The position numbers and the translations under genes were made by a program. This document shows positions 15,382-23,851 of a stretch of 42,233 nucleotides of DNA, one piece after another. Source of the stretch: Acholeplasmataceae bacterium UBA6190 (lineage in GTDB: Bacteria; Bacillota_I; Bacilli_A; Acholeplasmatales; Acholeplasmataceae). The stretch's first letter is position 1. Every line of letters begins with the position of its first letter. The DNA is taken from NCBI GenBank assembly GCA_002422045.1, contig DITG01000048.1, forward strand, positions 1-42,233, read 5' to 3'. The notes under the pieces were generated by a model. It worked only from the letters and a program-made list of their open reading frames with translations. It did not search any database and had not been told where the DNA came from.

Positions 15382-18000
15382 ATGCAAAAACTCATTTTAA
15401 TCGATGGTAATTCCATCATGTTTCGGGCATACTACGCGACTGCATACCCAGGCGCGACACTGATGAAAACGGGTTCTGGCATTTATACGAATGCGGTTTT
15501 TGCATTTGTGGGGATGTTCGAAAAAATCATCACCAGTGATACAACCTTTGCCTTGGTCGCTTTTGATACCAAGGAACCCACCAAAAGACACATCGCTTAT
15601 GAGGGTTACAAGGCTGGCCGTGTGAAGATGCCTGAAGAACTCATTCAACAGATTCCACTCATTTATGACTATATCGACTTATCAGGGATAACCCTTTATT
15701 CTAAAGCAGGCTATGAAGCCGATGATATCATCGGTACACTTGCCAAAAGAGCATCAGCTCAAGGTTTTGATGTCCAAGTTTTTTCATCCGATAAGGACTT
15801 ACTGCAACTGGTCGATCAAAACATCACCGTGAATCTCCTCAAAAAAGGGATGAAAGAAGTTGCGACATTCAATCCGAAATCTTTGTTTGATGAATATCAG
15901 CTCACTCATGAGCAGATGATTGACTTAAAAGCACTGATGGGTGACCCATCCGACAATATTCCAGGGATTCCTGGTGTTGGTGAAAAGACAGCCATCAAAT
16001 TGCTTCAGGAATATGGCAATCTTGAAAACATACTTGCAGCCAAAGATTCAATCAAAGGCAAACTTGGAGAAAACATTCGTGAGTTTGAACATCTGGCCAA
16101 GATGAGCAAAGATCTGGTCACGATCGATATCGATGCCAATATCGATTATCAGGTTAAAGATCTCTTGAGAAAGCCCGTCAAACAGCAGGAATTGATGAAT
16201 TTCTTCCAATCACTGGATCTCCATGTATTTGTCAAAAAGATGGAACTACCAACCGAAAAGAAACAGGACTGGGTCTATAAGAAGATTGAAGACGATTATG
16301 AGTTGGGTAAGATCTTGAAACCAGGACTTGCCATTCACTTTGAACTCTCAGACTACAACTACCATAAGGCTGACCTTTGGGGCGTTGGGATTTCAGATGG
16401 GAAAAACCATTACTTTCTATCTCCTGAATTTGCATTATCATCGATCAATTTTCAGATGTATTTAACGGATTCATCGATAGACAAATATACCTACGACTAC
16501 AAATCAGCCAAAGTCTTTCTCTTATGGCATGGACTCGATTTGGTTGGCGTTTCCTACGACTTGTTGTTATCGGCTTACCTGATCAATTCACATCTCGGCA
16601 AAGAAGAATTCAAGCGGATTGTCTCTGCATTCGAGTATGAAGATATCTTATATGACGATGTCGTTTACGGAAAAGGTGCGAAAAAGGCACTCCCGGACAA
16701 AGACATCTACGAACGTCATATCGCATCCAAGGCGAAAGCCATCATCGAACTGAAACCTTCTCAACTGAAGACCTTAAAAGACCAGGAACAATCTCATCTG
16801 TTGGTGGACTTAGAAATTCCATTATCCGAAGTCCTCGCGGAGATGGAATTCCACGGTTTGAAAGTCGATTTGAAAGAACTGGATCTCCAAGGGAAGAACT
16901 TATCATCCCGTATGGAAGATATCGAGCATTCGATCTATGAACTGGCTGGAGAAACATTCAACATCAGCAGTCCGAAACAGTTAGGGGAAATTCTCTTTGA
17001 AAAACTGAATCTGCCTTACGGAAAGAAAACCAAAACCGGATATTCGACCAATGCCGAAGTCTTGACTGAACTCACGAAACATCATCCAATTGTTGAAAAA
17101 ATCATGGAATACAGACAATTATCCAAACTCTATTCCACCTATATCGAAGGAGTCAGACAAAACTTATTTGATGACTCAAAAGTCCATACGATTTACATGC
17201 AGGCACTCACGACAACAGGCAGATTGTCATCACTCGATCCCAATCTTCAAAATATCCCGATCCGTACCGAAGAAGGCAGACAAATCAGAAAACTTTTCAT
17301 TCCCTCACCGGGTCATGTCTTCTTGGGATCTGACTATTCACAAATTGAACTGAGAGTCTTGGCCGATATGGCCGATGTGAAGGCTTTGATTGAAGCGTTC
17401 AACCAGAATCAAGACATTCATACCAAAACCGCTCAGGACGTCTTCCACGTGGAAACTGTGACCTCTGAGCAACGTCGTGCAGCGAAAGCTGTCAACTTCG
17501 GCATCATTTACGGCATTGGTGCGTGGAGTTTGTCAGAAGATATCAAAGTCACACCGAAAGAGGCACAAGCCTTCATCGACAGATATCTTGCGATTTATCC
17601 TGAAATCAAAGCGTATATGGAAAACATCGTGGCATTTGCGAAAGCACATGATTACGTTGAAACCGTCATGAAACGCAGAAGATACATCCCAGAACTGAAG
17701 AGTCCTGTCTTCATGCAAAGAGCCTTTGGAGAGCGTACAGCACTGAATGCACCCATTCAGGGCAGTGCTGCAGACATCTTGAAAAAAGCGATGGTCGACT
17801 TATACAAGTATTTGAAGAAAAACAAGAAGAAATCAAAAATTTTGTTACAGGTACACGATGAACTGATCCTTGAAGTGCCTGAAAATGAAATCGAAGAAAT
17901 GAAAAAAGTCGTTCCTGACATGATGGCCAAGGCAGTCCAGATGAAAGTCGAACTGAAGACAAGCTGTGATGTCGGTACAAACTGGTACGAACTGAAATAG
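15382..18000 (+). CDS. polA: DNA polymerase I
   Basis: 872 residues with all three regions. The 5'-3' exonuclease domain (1-290) has LIDGNSIMFRAYYA, AGYEADDIIGTLA and GDPSDNIPGIPGVGEKTA. The middle domain lacks the DxE of an active proofreading exonuclease: the position reads AIHFELSDYNYHKAD, like the inactive Geobacillus enzyme. The polymerase domain holds motif A SDYSQIELRVLAD, motif B RRAAKAVNFGIIYGIGAWSL and motif C QVHDELILEV. It processes Okazaki fragments and fills repair gaps. RBS AGAGGAGA precedes the ATG; a weak -10 TAAAAT lies at 15354-15359. First gene of a polA-mutM-coaE-dnaB-dnaI run. Confidence 0.96.
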   Translation: MQKLILIDGNSIMFRAYYATAYPGATLMKTGSGIYTNAVFAFVGMFEKIITSDTTFALVAFDTKEPTKRHIAYEGYKAGRVKMPEELIQQIPLIYDYIDLSGITLYSKAGYEADDIIGTLAKRASAQGFDVQVFSSDKDLLQLVDQNITVNLLKKGMKEVATFNPKSLFDEYQLTHEQMIDLKALMGDPSDNIPGIPGVGEKTAIKLLQEYGNLENILAAKDSIKGKLGENIREFEHLAKMSKDLVTIDIDANIDYQVKDLLRKPVKQQELMNFFQSLDLHVFVKKMELPTEKKQDWVYKKIEDDYELGKILKPGLAIHFELSDYNYHKADLWGVGISDGKNHYFLSPEFALSSINFQMYLTDSSIDKYTYDYKSAKVFLLWHGLDLVGVSYDLLLSAYLINSHLGKEEFKRIVSAFEYEDILYDDVVYGKGAKKALPDKDIYERHIASKAKAIIELKPSQLKTLKDQEQSHLLVDLEIPLSEVLAEMEFHGLKVDLKELDLQGKNLSSRMEDIEHSIYELAGETFNISSPKQLGEILFEKLNLPYGKKTKTGYSTNAEVLTELTKHHPIVEKIMEYRQLSKLYSTYIEGVRQNLFDDSKVHTIYMQALTTTGRLSSLDPNLQNIPIRTEEGRQIRKLFIPSPGHVFLGSDYSQIELRVLADMADVKALIEAFNQNQDIHTKTAQDVFHVETVTSEQRRAAKAVNFGIIYGIGAWSLSEDIKVTPKEAQAFIDRYLAIYPEIKAYMENIVAFAKAHDYVETVMKRRRYIPELKSPVFMQRAFGERTALNAPIQGSAADILKKAMVDLYKYLKKNKKKSKILLQVHDELILEVPENEIEEMKKVVPDMMAKAVQMKVELKTSCDVGTNWYELK

Positions 18001-18009
18001 AGGTGCACC

Positions 18010-18819
18010 ATGCCTGAACTCCCAGAAGTAGAAACGGTCAGACGGACATTAGAATACGCACTTTCTGGAGAAAAGATCGATGATGTGATCCTCCATTATG
18101 CAAAAATCGTCCATGAAGATCCACAGTACTTCATCGAGACACTCAAAGGACAAACACTTCATGGCATTGAAAGAGCGGGAAAGTACTTGCTCTTCATCTT
18201 GGATCGTCATGTTTTGATTGTCCATCTGCGGATGGAAGGTAAATTTTATATTAAAAGTCAAGAACCTCTTGAAAAACATGAGCATGTGACCATTCGCTTC
18301 CAATCCGGAAGAGAACTCAGATATCACGATGTCAGAAAATTTGGAACGATGGATTTGAGAACACTCGAAAACTATTTATCATCTGAACCGGTGTCGAATC
18401 TTGGTCCGGAACCCAAAGATTTAGATCCTCACGTTTTCCATCAGATCTGTCAGAAAAAGTCGATTGAAATTAAACCGCTCCTCCTCGATCAAACCATTAT
18501 TTCCGGATTAGGGAATATCTATGTCGATGAAACGCTCTTCAGAAGTCATGTACATCCGACAAGGATCGCACATACCATCACCAAAGATGAAGCAATCAGT
18601 CTCATCGCATCAGCAACCTACGTCTTAAATAAGGCAACATCCCTGGGCGGTACAACGATCAGAAGTTATACCTCATCCTTAGGTGTATCCGGTAAATTTC
18701 AAAACGAACTCATGGTTCACATGAGAAAAGGAAGTCCTTGTCCGGTTTGCGGCCAAGCAATCATCAAAATGAAAGTCAAAGGGCGTGGCACGTATGTCTG
18801 CGAGCATTGTCAACACTAA
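18010..18819 (+). CDS. mutM: Formamidopyrimidine-DNA glycosylase (Fpg/MutM)
   Basis: 269 residues. The N-terminus MPELPEVETVRRTLE supplies the catalytic Pro2 and Glu3 after methionine removal; GKYLLF carries the conserved Lys; the C-terminal zinc finger is CPVCG plus CEHC. The H2TH region includes LLLDQTIISGLGNIYVDE. The enzyme excises 8-oxoguanine and formamidopyrimidines and cuts the abasic site. It begins 9 bases after polA with AGAGGTG as RBS. The coaE start lies inside its last codons. Confidence 0.96.
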   Translation: MPELPEVETVRRTLEYALSGEKIDDVILHYAKIVHEDPQYFIETLKGQTLHGIERAGKYLLFILDRHVLIVHLRMEGKFYIKSQEPLEKHEHVTIRFQSGRELRYHDVRKFGTMDLRTLENYLSSEPVSNLGPEPKDLDPHVFHQICQKKSIEIKPLLLDQTIISGLGNIYVDETLFRSHVHPTRIAHTITKDEAISLIASATYVLNKATSLGGTTIRSYTSSLGVSGKFQNELMVHMRKGSPCPVCGQAIIKMKVKGRGTYVCEHCQH

Positions 18820-19396
18820 AACCAAATCAATCGGACTCACCGGTGGTATCGCAAGCGGCAAATCGACCGCGAGCGCATACTTTCGGAAACTTGATATCCC
18901 AGTGATCGACTGTGATCTGATTGTCCGAGAACTCTGGCAAGACAGTGATGCCATGAACCAAGCAGTCTATGATACCTTTGGACTCTCTGGAAAACTCGCA
19001 CAAGACAGAGTCTTATTATCCAATATGGTATTTACGAGCGAAACCAAAAGAAACTTATTAAACGATATTGTCCATCCTTATGTCTTTGAAAAGGTTGAAC
19101 AAGAAAAAGCATTTTATGATCAATATCCATTGATCGTGATCGATATGCCACTGCTATTTGAAGTGGGCTATCAACATCAAGTTGACTATACGGTCTTGAT
19201 CTATGCGGATCAAAAGACTCAAGTCGACAGATTAAGAAACAGAAACGGTTATAAAGTCAAAGAAGCGCTCATGAGAGTTCAAAGCCAGATGCCCATGAGT
19301 GAAAAGAAGAAACTGGCGACTTATGTCATCGATAATAGAGGATCATTTGATGATCTTTACCGTGCCATTGATCAAGTATTGAAGGAGATTGTCTAG
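18794..19396 (+). CDS. coaE: Dephospho-CoA kinase
   Basis: 200 residues from ATG 18794, which overlaps the last 26 bases of mutM. AAAGGG at 18778-18783 is the only visible ribosome binding site; a GTG at 18785 is less likely. The P-loop is IGLTGGIASGKST near residue 16; CDLIVRELW, DIVHPYVF and VIDMPLLFEVGY follow as in the family, with a lid region and the QMPMSEKKKLATYVIDN motif near the end. It phosphorylates dephospho-CoA to make coenzyme A in the last step of CoA synthesis. polA-mutM-coaE is standard Bacilli order; nrdR, often found after it, is absent here. Confidence 0.94.
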   Translation: MSASIVNTKTKSIGLTGGIASGKSTASAYFRKLDIPVIDCDLIVRELWQDSDAMNQAVYDTFGLSGKLAQDRVLLSNMVFTSETKRNLLNDIVHPYVFEKVEQEKAFYDQYPLIVIDMPLLFEVGYQHQVDYTVLIYADQKTQVDRLRNRNGYKVKEALMRVQSQMPMSEKKKLATYVIDNRGSFDDLYRAIDQVLKEIV

Positions 19397-20560
19397 ATGA
19401 AGAACAGTTCGACATTTGCCATTCAAAGTCAATCGGACTTATCCGCAGCGGATTTCAAGGTGCTTGCACTCCTCTATCAGCCGCTCATGGGATTAGATGC
19501 CCATGCACTTTATACGACGTTTTATCAACTGGTCAACAAGACAGGAAGAAACACGTATACGCATGCGGAACTTTTTGATCTCTTGGACTTGAAACAGGCT
19601 GATTTTCTGAAAATGAGAAACAAGCTTGAAGCCCTCAATCTCCTGCAGGTCTATCAAAAGGAAGATGAATATCTCTATTTCATGAAAGCACCGCTTTCAG
19701 CCAAACAGTTTCTTGTCGATACGGTCTTCGGCAGTTACCTTCAAAGTGAAATCGGAGAACAGAACACCAATCTCCTCGCTCAACTCTTCAAAACCGATGT
19801 CCCGTCAACCGATGGATTTGATAACATCACGAAGAGTTTCGATGCACTCTACGAATTCAAGAGTCTTTCCCTCTTATCCGTATCCCACAGTTTGCAAGGC
19901 AGAACCCAAAATGGTGGGTCCCATATCAATTACAAATTCAATTATGAAGCATTCGTTGAACATCTGCCGGAACGTTTGAAGAGCACTCAGGTGTTATCTG
20001 AGAAATTCAGAGACCAGATCAACAAAATCGCTTTTGTCTATCAGTTTGATGTCGCAGACATGGTTGAAATCTATGAAAATGCATCGAAATCCAGACAAGT
20101 CGTGAACTTCCAGCAACTGAACATGAAAGCCAGACAACACTATGAGGATAAACATCAAATCTTAAAGATCAAGGAAAAAGATGGTAAGGCACCATCCATG
20201 ATCGATCAGGTTGCTCCACAAGTGATCATCCAAAAATATGCCAAAACCGATCAGCAAGGCATCGCGCTTGCGACAGCAACCACACTACTCGAGAGAAATG
20301 CTGTCGAACCTGGGATCATCAATGTCATCCTGATGCTTGTCTTAAAGCACAAGGATGGCGTATTACCGAACATCAACTATATGGAAAAAGTACTGCATGA
20401 CTGGCTCTCCAAAGGTGTACAAAACACAGAAGATGCTATTAATCATTCACAATCCTTAGAGACGCAGTATGAATCCTCTGTCAAGAAAAAGCCCAAATCA
20501 AGTGTCAGCGAACCAGATTGGCTGGATAGCTACATCACAGACCTTGTGAAAATGGAGTGA
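19397..20560 (+). CDS. dnaB: Replication initiation and membrane attachment protein DnaB (Bacillus type)
   Basis: 387 residues. The N-terminal winged helix resembles Bacillus DnaB (LSAADFKVLALLYQPLMGLD, then LKQADFLKMRNKLEALNLL), and the C-terminal part has a DnaB/DnaD DDBH2-type module (about 285-350) with the PNINYMEKVLHDWL motif. In Firmicutes this protein helps load the replicative helicase at oriC together with DnaD and DnaI; it is not the helicase called DnaB in E. coli. The ATG follows the coaE stop directly, with AAGGAGA at 19383-19389. Adjacent to dnaI, its functional partner. Confidence 0.92.
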   Translation: MKNSSTFAIQSQSDLSAADFKVLALLYQPLMGLDAHALYTTFYQLVNKTGRNTYTHAELFDLLDLKQADFLKMRNKLEALNLLQVYQKEDEYLYFMKAPLSAKQFLVDTVFGSYLQSEIGEQNTNLLAQLFKTDVPSTDGFDNITKSFDALYEFKSLSLLSVSHSLQGRTQNGGSHINYKFNYEAFVEHLPERLKSTQVLSEKFRDQINKIAFVYQFDVADMVEIYENASKSRQVVNFQQLNMKARQHYEDKHQILKIKEKDGKAPSMIDQVAPQVIIQKYAKTDQQGIALATATTLLERNAVEPGIINVILMLVLKHKDGVLPNINYMEKVLHDWLSKGVQNTEDAINHSQSLETQYESSVKKKPKSSVSEPDWLDSYITDLVKME

Positions 20561-20564
20561 AGAT

Positions 20565-21380
20565 ATGATGACCATCGAAGAAATGAAGAAGATCATTCAA
20601 AAAGATCCTGAAACGAGAAATTTAAGTGTACCAGATGTTGATGTCAACAAGGTATACTTATATCTCCTCGCCAGAGACGAACACGAAGAAAAAGACGGCT
20701 ATCAGCCCGTTTTAAGAACGGATCCGTATATTGAAATCGTGTACCGTCCGACACCGGAAAAAGCTCAAGAGATCAGAAAGCAGAAGATCAGAGAGCACTT
20801 GAAATTCTATGACAGCGAAGTCTACATCCAAGATGCAAGTCTGGGCAGATTCGAAGTGATGAATGAAGAAAGACAGAAAGCGTATGAACTCTCGACTCAG
20901 TTTTTAGACACGTACCGAAAAGACCGTTATGCGAAGGGTCTCTTCATCTACGGCAAGAACTCGACAGGGAAAAGCTATCTCCTTTCAGCGATTGCACATG
21001 CACTCGCTGAACGGAATATTACGGTTTTGTTTGTCTACATGCCAGATTTGGCAAGATCGATCAGACAAGGCATGAATGAAGGCAATCTCGAGCAACGGAT
21101 CAATTCGCTCAAACAGGCAGATGTTTTGATGATGGATGACTTGGGCGGAGAAAACATGTCGACTTGGTTTAGAGATGAAATACTGGTTCCGATTTTGCAA
21201 TATCGTCTATCTGCGAAGCTTCCGGTCCTGATGAGTTCGAATTATGACTTTGTCCAGCTCATCGAATTCCTTTCAGTCACCAAAGACGATACGAACCGGA
21301 TGAAGGCTGCACGTCTCATTCAGCGCATCAAAGATCTCACAACACCTGTCAAACTCGTACAAGACCAATACAAAGAATAG
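20565..21380 (+). CDS. dnaI: Helicase loader DnaI
   Basis: 271 residues. Residues 1-100 form the N-terminal helicase-binding part; no obvious cysteine zinc ligands are seen there. The AAA+ domain has Walker A GKNSTGKSY (Lys136), Walker B DVLMMDDLGGE, sensor I LMSSNYDF and a C-terminal arginine-rich segment AARLIQRIKDL. DnaI is the ATP-dependent loader of the replicative helicase. It starts four bases after the dnaB stop and is the last gene before the T-box leader of thrS. A second ATG directly follows the first (20568) and could also be used. Confidence 0.93.
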   Translation: MMTIEEMKKIIQKDPETRNLSVPDVDVNKVYLYLLARDEHEEKDGYQPVLRTDPYIEIVYRPTPEKAQEIRKQKIREHLKFYDSEVYIQDASLGRFEVMNEERQKAYELSTQFLDTYRKDRYAKGLFIYGKNSTGKSYLLSAIAHALAERNITVLFVYMPDLARSIRQGMNEGNLEQRINSLKQADVLMMDDLGGENMSTWFRDEILVPILQYRLSAKLPVLMSSNYDFVQLIEFLSVTKDDTNRMKAARLIQRIKDLTTPVKLVQDQYKE

Positions 21381-21387
21381 AAATCAC

Positions 21388-21415
21388 TTGAATTTATCAA
21401 GCCAAGTGATATAAT
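21388..21415 (+). promoter_or_regulatory. Promoter for the thrS T-box transcript
   Basis: TTGAAT (21388-21393), 16-base spacer, TATAAT (21410-21415), directly after dnaI. Confidence 0.75.
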
Positions 21416-21421
21416 AAAGAC

Positions 21422-21627
21422 ATCACGATGAAGAGGACATGGTTTTTGTCCATGTTAGCGACGCAGGAAGGTGAAAGCTGCGACTGACAAGAATTACTAC
21501 CTCCGAGTTGACCATGCAAACATGGTCCGGGTCATGCCGTTATCCATATGAGAAGTGCTGGCTTGCCAGAACTAGGGTGGTACCACGTTTATGACGTCCT
21601 TAGATGAATTCATCTAGGGACTTTTAT
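21422..21627 (+). promoter_or_regulatory. T-box riboswitch (threonyl-tRNA sensing) of thrS
   Basis: The leader contains the T-box sequence AGGGTGGTACCACG (21574-21587), which binds the uncharged tRNA acceptor end in the antiterminator. The stem I region follows the promoter, and the specifier loop has ACT ACC at 21496-21501, so both consecutive triplets read as Thr codons; which one is the true specifier is not decided here. A terminator, GTCC-TTAGATG (21596-21606) with CATCTA-GGGAC (21611-21621) followed by TTTTAT, ends the leader. Uncharged tRNA-Thr should favour the antiterminator and allow thrS expression. Confidence 0.93.
21596..21627 (+). terminator. Conditional terminator of the thrS T-box
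   Basis: Left arm 21596-21606, loop AATT, right arm 21611-21621 and a T-rich tail. The left arm lies just after the T-box, as needed for mutually exclusive folding. Confidence 0.85.
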
Positions 21628-21647
21628 ATTGTAAAGGAGAGATACAC

Positions 21648-23570
21648 ATGATTAAAATCACTTTTCCTGACGGTAGCGTCAAGGAATTCCAAGCTGGGGT
21701 GAGCCCGCTTGAGATTGCTGAAGGGATTTCAGCAGGACTGGCCAAAAAAGCGATTGCAGCCATCGTTGACGGTCAGTATGTCGAATTATCCAAAAAACTG
21801 AATTCGGATGCCAAGATTGAACTCTTGACAGATAAAGATCCAAGAGTCTTGGATGTCGTGAATCACAGCACAGCGCACCTGATGGCACAGGCCATCACGA
21901 AGCTTTATCCGGGTGCTTGTTTTGGTGTCGGTCCTTATATCGAAGAAGGATTCTATTACGATGTCGATTTCAAGGACTATACATTCAATGACCAAGATTT
22001 GGTGAAAGTTGAAGCGGAAATGCTGAAGCTTGCTGATTTGGATCAGAAGATTCAGAGAAGAGAAGTATCCTATGAACAGGCGAAGGCTATTTTTGCCCAT
22101 GACCCCTACAAACTGGAACTGATCGAAGAACACAAGGGCTCCGGACTGACTGTCTATACCCAAGGTGAATTCACGGATCTGTGCAGAGGCGGCCATGTAC
22201 CAACCACCAAACTGCTCAAGCATTTCAAATTGCTCAATCTCGCTGGTGCATATTGGAGAGGCAATTCGAATAACAAGATGTTAGTCAGAATCTACGGCAC
22301 TTCATTCCTATCGAAGAAAGACTTGGATGCGCATCTGTTACTCCTCGAAGAAAGAAAACAAAGAGATCACCGTAAACTCGGCAAAGAACTCGATTTGTTC
22401 ATGATCTCGAAAGAAGTGGGTGCAGGTCTGCCTTTCTGGTTACCCAAAGGGGCAACCATTCGTAGAATCGTTGAACGCTATATTACCGATAAGGAAATCG
22501 ATTTGGGCTATCTTCATGTCTATACACCAATCATGGCCAATGTCGAACTGTATAAAACTTCAGGACACTGGGATCACTATCAAGACAATATGTTCCCACC
22601 GATGGACATGGGTGACGGAGAACTTTTGGTCTTAAGACCGATGAACTGCCCTCATCATATGATGATTTATAAGAATGATGTCCATTCCTACAGAGAACTG
22701 CCCTTAAGAATCGCTGAACTTGGCATGATGCATCGTTATGAAAAATCCGGTGCACTTTCAGGATTGCAAAGAGTGCGTGAAATGACTTTGAATGACGCTC
22801 ATATTTTCGTACGTCCTGACCAGATCAAGGATGAATTCAAGAGAACGACAGAACTGATGCTCGCTGTCTATGAAGATTTCAAGATCAAAGACTATCAGTT
22901 CAGACTATCTTATAGAGATCCACAGGATACTGAAAAATATTTCCCAGATGATGAGATGTGGATCAAGGCTGAAAAGATGATCAAGGAAGCCATGGATGAA
23001 ATGGGCCTTGAATATTTTGAAGCGATTGGCGAAGCTGCCTTTTACGGACCTAAGTTGGACGTTTTGGTAAAAACTGCGTTAGGCAATGCCGAAACACTCT
23101 CCACCATCCAACTCGACTTCTTACTGCCCATGCGTTTTGAACTCACCTATGTCGGTGAAGATGGTAAGAATATTTACCGTCCTGTCGTCATCCATAGAGG
23201 CATCGTCTCCACCATGGAACGTTTTGTCGCATACCTCACTGAAGAGTATAAGGGTGCATTCCCCTTCTGGTTATCGCCTGTTCAGGTGAAAGTACTGCCT
23301 GTCAATGTGACCCATCACCATAAGTATGTGATGGATATCCATGAAAAACTGAAGAAGTCAGGATTCAGAGTGGAAAGCGATCTCCGTGAAGAGAAACTGG
23401 GTTATAAGATCCGTGAAGCTCAGACCATGAAGATTCCGTATTCACTCGTGCTTGGCGATAAGGAAATGGCTGAAGGACTGGTCACTTATAGAAAGTACGG
23501 CTCACAAGAACAGATTACTGTCTCTTATGAAGCATTCTTAGACTTGATTCAAGCAGAAAATAAGAAATAA
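21648..23570 (+). CDS. thrS: Threonyl-tRNA synthetase
   Basis: 640 residues, the full family length: N-terminal TGS domain (1-62), second additional domain with HSTAHLMAQAI and the editing-site segment FTDLCRGGHVP, class II catalytic core with motif 2 MMHRYEKSGALSGLQRVREMT, zinc ligand Cys in MNCPHHMMIY, motif 3 with HRGIVSTMERFVAYL, and the C-terminal anticodon-binding domain (about 535-635). It charges tRNA-Thr. Expression is under the T-box directly upstream. RBS AAAGGAGA precedes the ATG. No terminator is evident after it. Confidence 0.97.
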   Translation: MIKITFPDGSVKEFQAGVSPLEIAEGISAGLAKKAIAAIVDGQYVELSKKLNSDAKIELLTDKDPRVLDVVNHSTAHLMAQAITKLYPGACFGVGPYIEEGFYYDVDFKDYTFNDQDLVKVEAEMLKLADLDQKIQRREVSYEQAKAIFAHDPYKLELIEEHKGSGLTVYTQGEFTDLCRGGHVPTTKLLKHFKLLNLAGAYWRGNSNNKMLVRIYGTSFLSKKDLDAHLLLLEERKQRDHRKLGKELDLFMISKEVGAGLPFWLPKGATIRRIVERYITDKEIDLGYLHVYTPIMANVELYKTSGHWDHYQDNMFPPMDMGDGELLVLRPMNCPHHMMIYKNDVHSYRELPLRIAELGMMHRYEKSGALSGLQRVREMTLNDAHIFVRPDQIKDEFKRTTELMLAVYEDFKIKDYQFRLSYRDPQDTEKYFPDDEMWIKAEKMIKEAMDEMGLEYFEAIGEAAFYGPKLDVLVKTALGNAETLSTIQLDFLLPMRFELTYVGEDGKNIYRPVVIHRGIVSTMERFVAYLTEEYKGAFPFWLSPVQVKVLPVNVTHHHKYVMDIHEKLKKSGFRVESDLREEKLGYKIREAQTMKIPYSLVLGDKEMAEGLVTYRKYGSQEQITVSYEAFLDLIQAENKK

Positions 23571-23594
23571 TTACAAATAATTGACGATAATCTA

Positions 23595-23622
23595 TTGATA
23601 TCTTAAATAATTATGGTATAAT
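23595..23622 (+). promoter_or_regulatory. Promoter for the microprotein/ABC exporter transcript
   Basis: TTGATA (23595-23600), 16 bases, TATAAT (23617-23622) preceded by TGG (extended -10). Transcription would start near 23629, at the left arm of a long hairpin. Confidence 0.75.
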
Positions 23623-23628
23623 CAATGT

Positions 23629-23714
23629 TGGAGAAGCAAGGGTGGGATAGCATGGGAGTCTCGTACTTCATGTTCATTGCTTCTCCAGCATTTTGCTTTA
23701 GAAGTAAACTTTGA
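23629..23714 (+). promoter_or_regulatory. Structured 5' leader with possible 20-residue leader peptide
   Basis: TGGAGAAGCAA (23629-23639) is perfectly complementary to TTGCTTCTCCA (23677-23687), enclosing 37 bases that contain a second inverted pair CATG...CATG. The RNA would thus start with an 11-pair helix. Inside is GGGTGGGA followed by ATG 23652, opening a 20-codon frame that ends with TGA at 23712-23714. It may be a regulatory leader or attenuator, or a stabilising 5' hairpin. It does not match a riboswitch class I know. Confidence 0.45.
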
Positions 23715-23740
23715 TGATTCATCCTGGGGAGGATAAGTTC

Positions 23741-23821
23741 ATGAGTGTCGGATTGATTGGTGTTTTTGCAGTCATCATCATCGTTGTCATCGCATTCGTC
23801 ATATTCAGTGACAGAGAGTAG
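23741..23821 (+). CDS. 26-residue single-pass membrane microprotein
   Basis: ATG 23741 to TAG 23821. A very strong ribosome binding site, GGGGAGGA at 23726-23733, lies 7 bases upstream. The product is one continuous hydrophobic helix (residues 4-22, rich in Ile and Val) with a polar C-terminal end FSDRE. It is transcribed from a good promoter through a structured leader and lies 30 bases before an ABC exporter gene pair, so it may be a small regulatory subunit of that transporter, comparable in concept to AcrZ or KdpF. A holin-like or toxin-like peptide is an alternative. No family is recognised. Confidence 0.65.
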   Translation: MSVGLIGVFAVIIIVVIAFVIFSDRE

Positions 23822-23851
23822 TACATAAACAATTGAAAGAAGGCATACACT

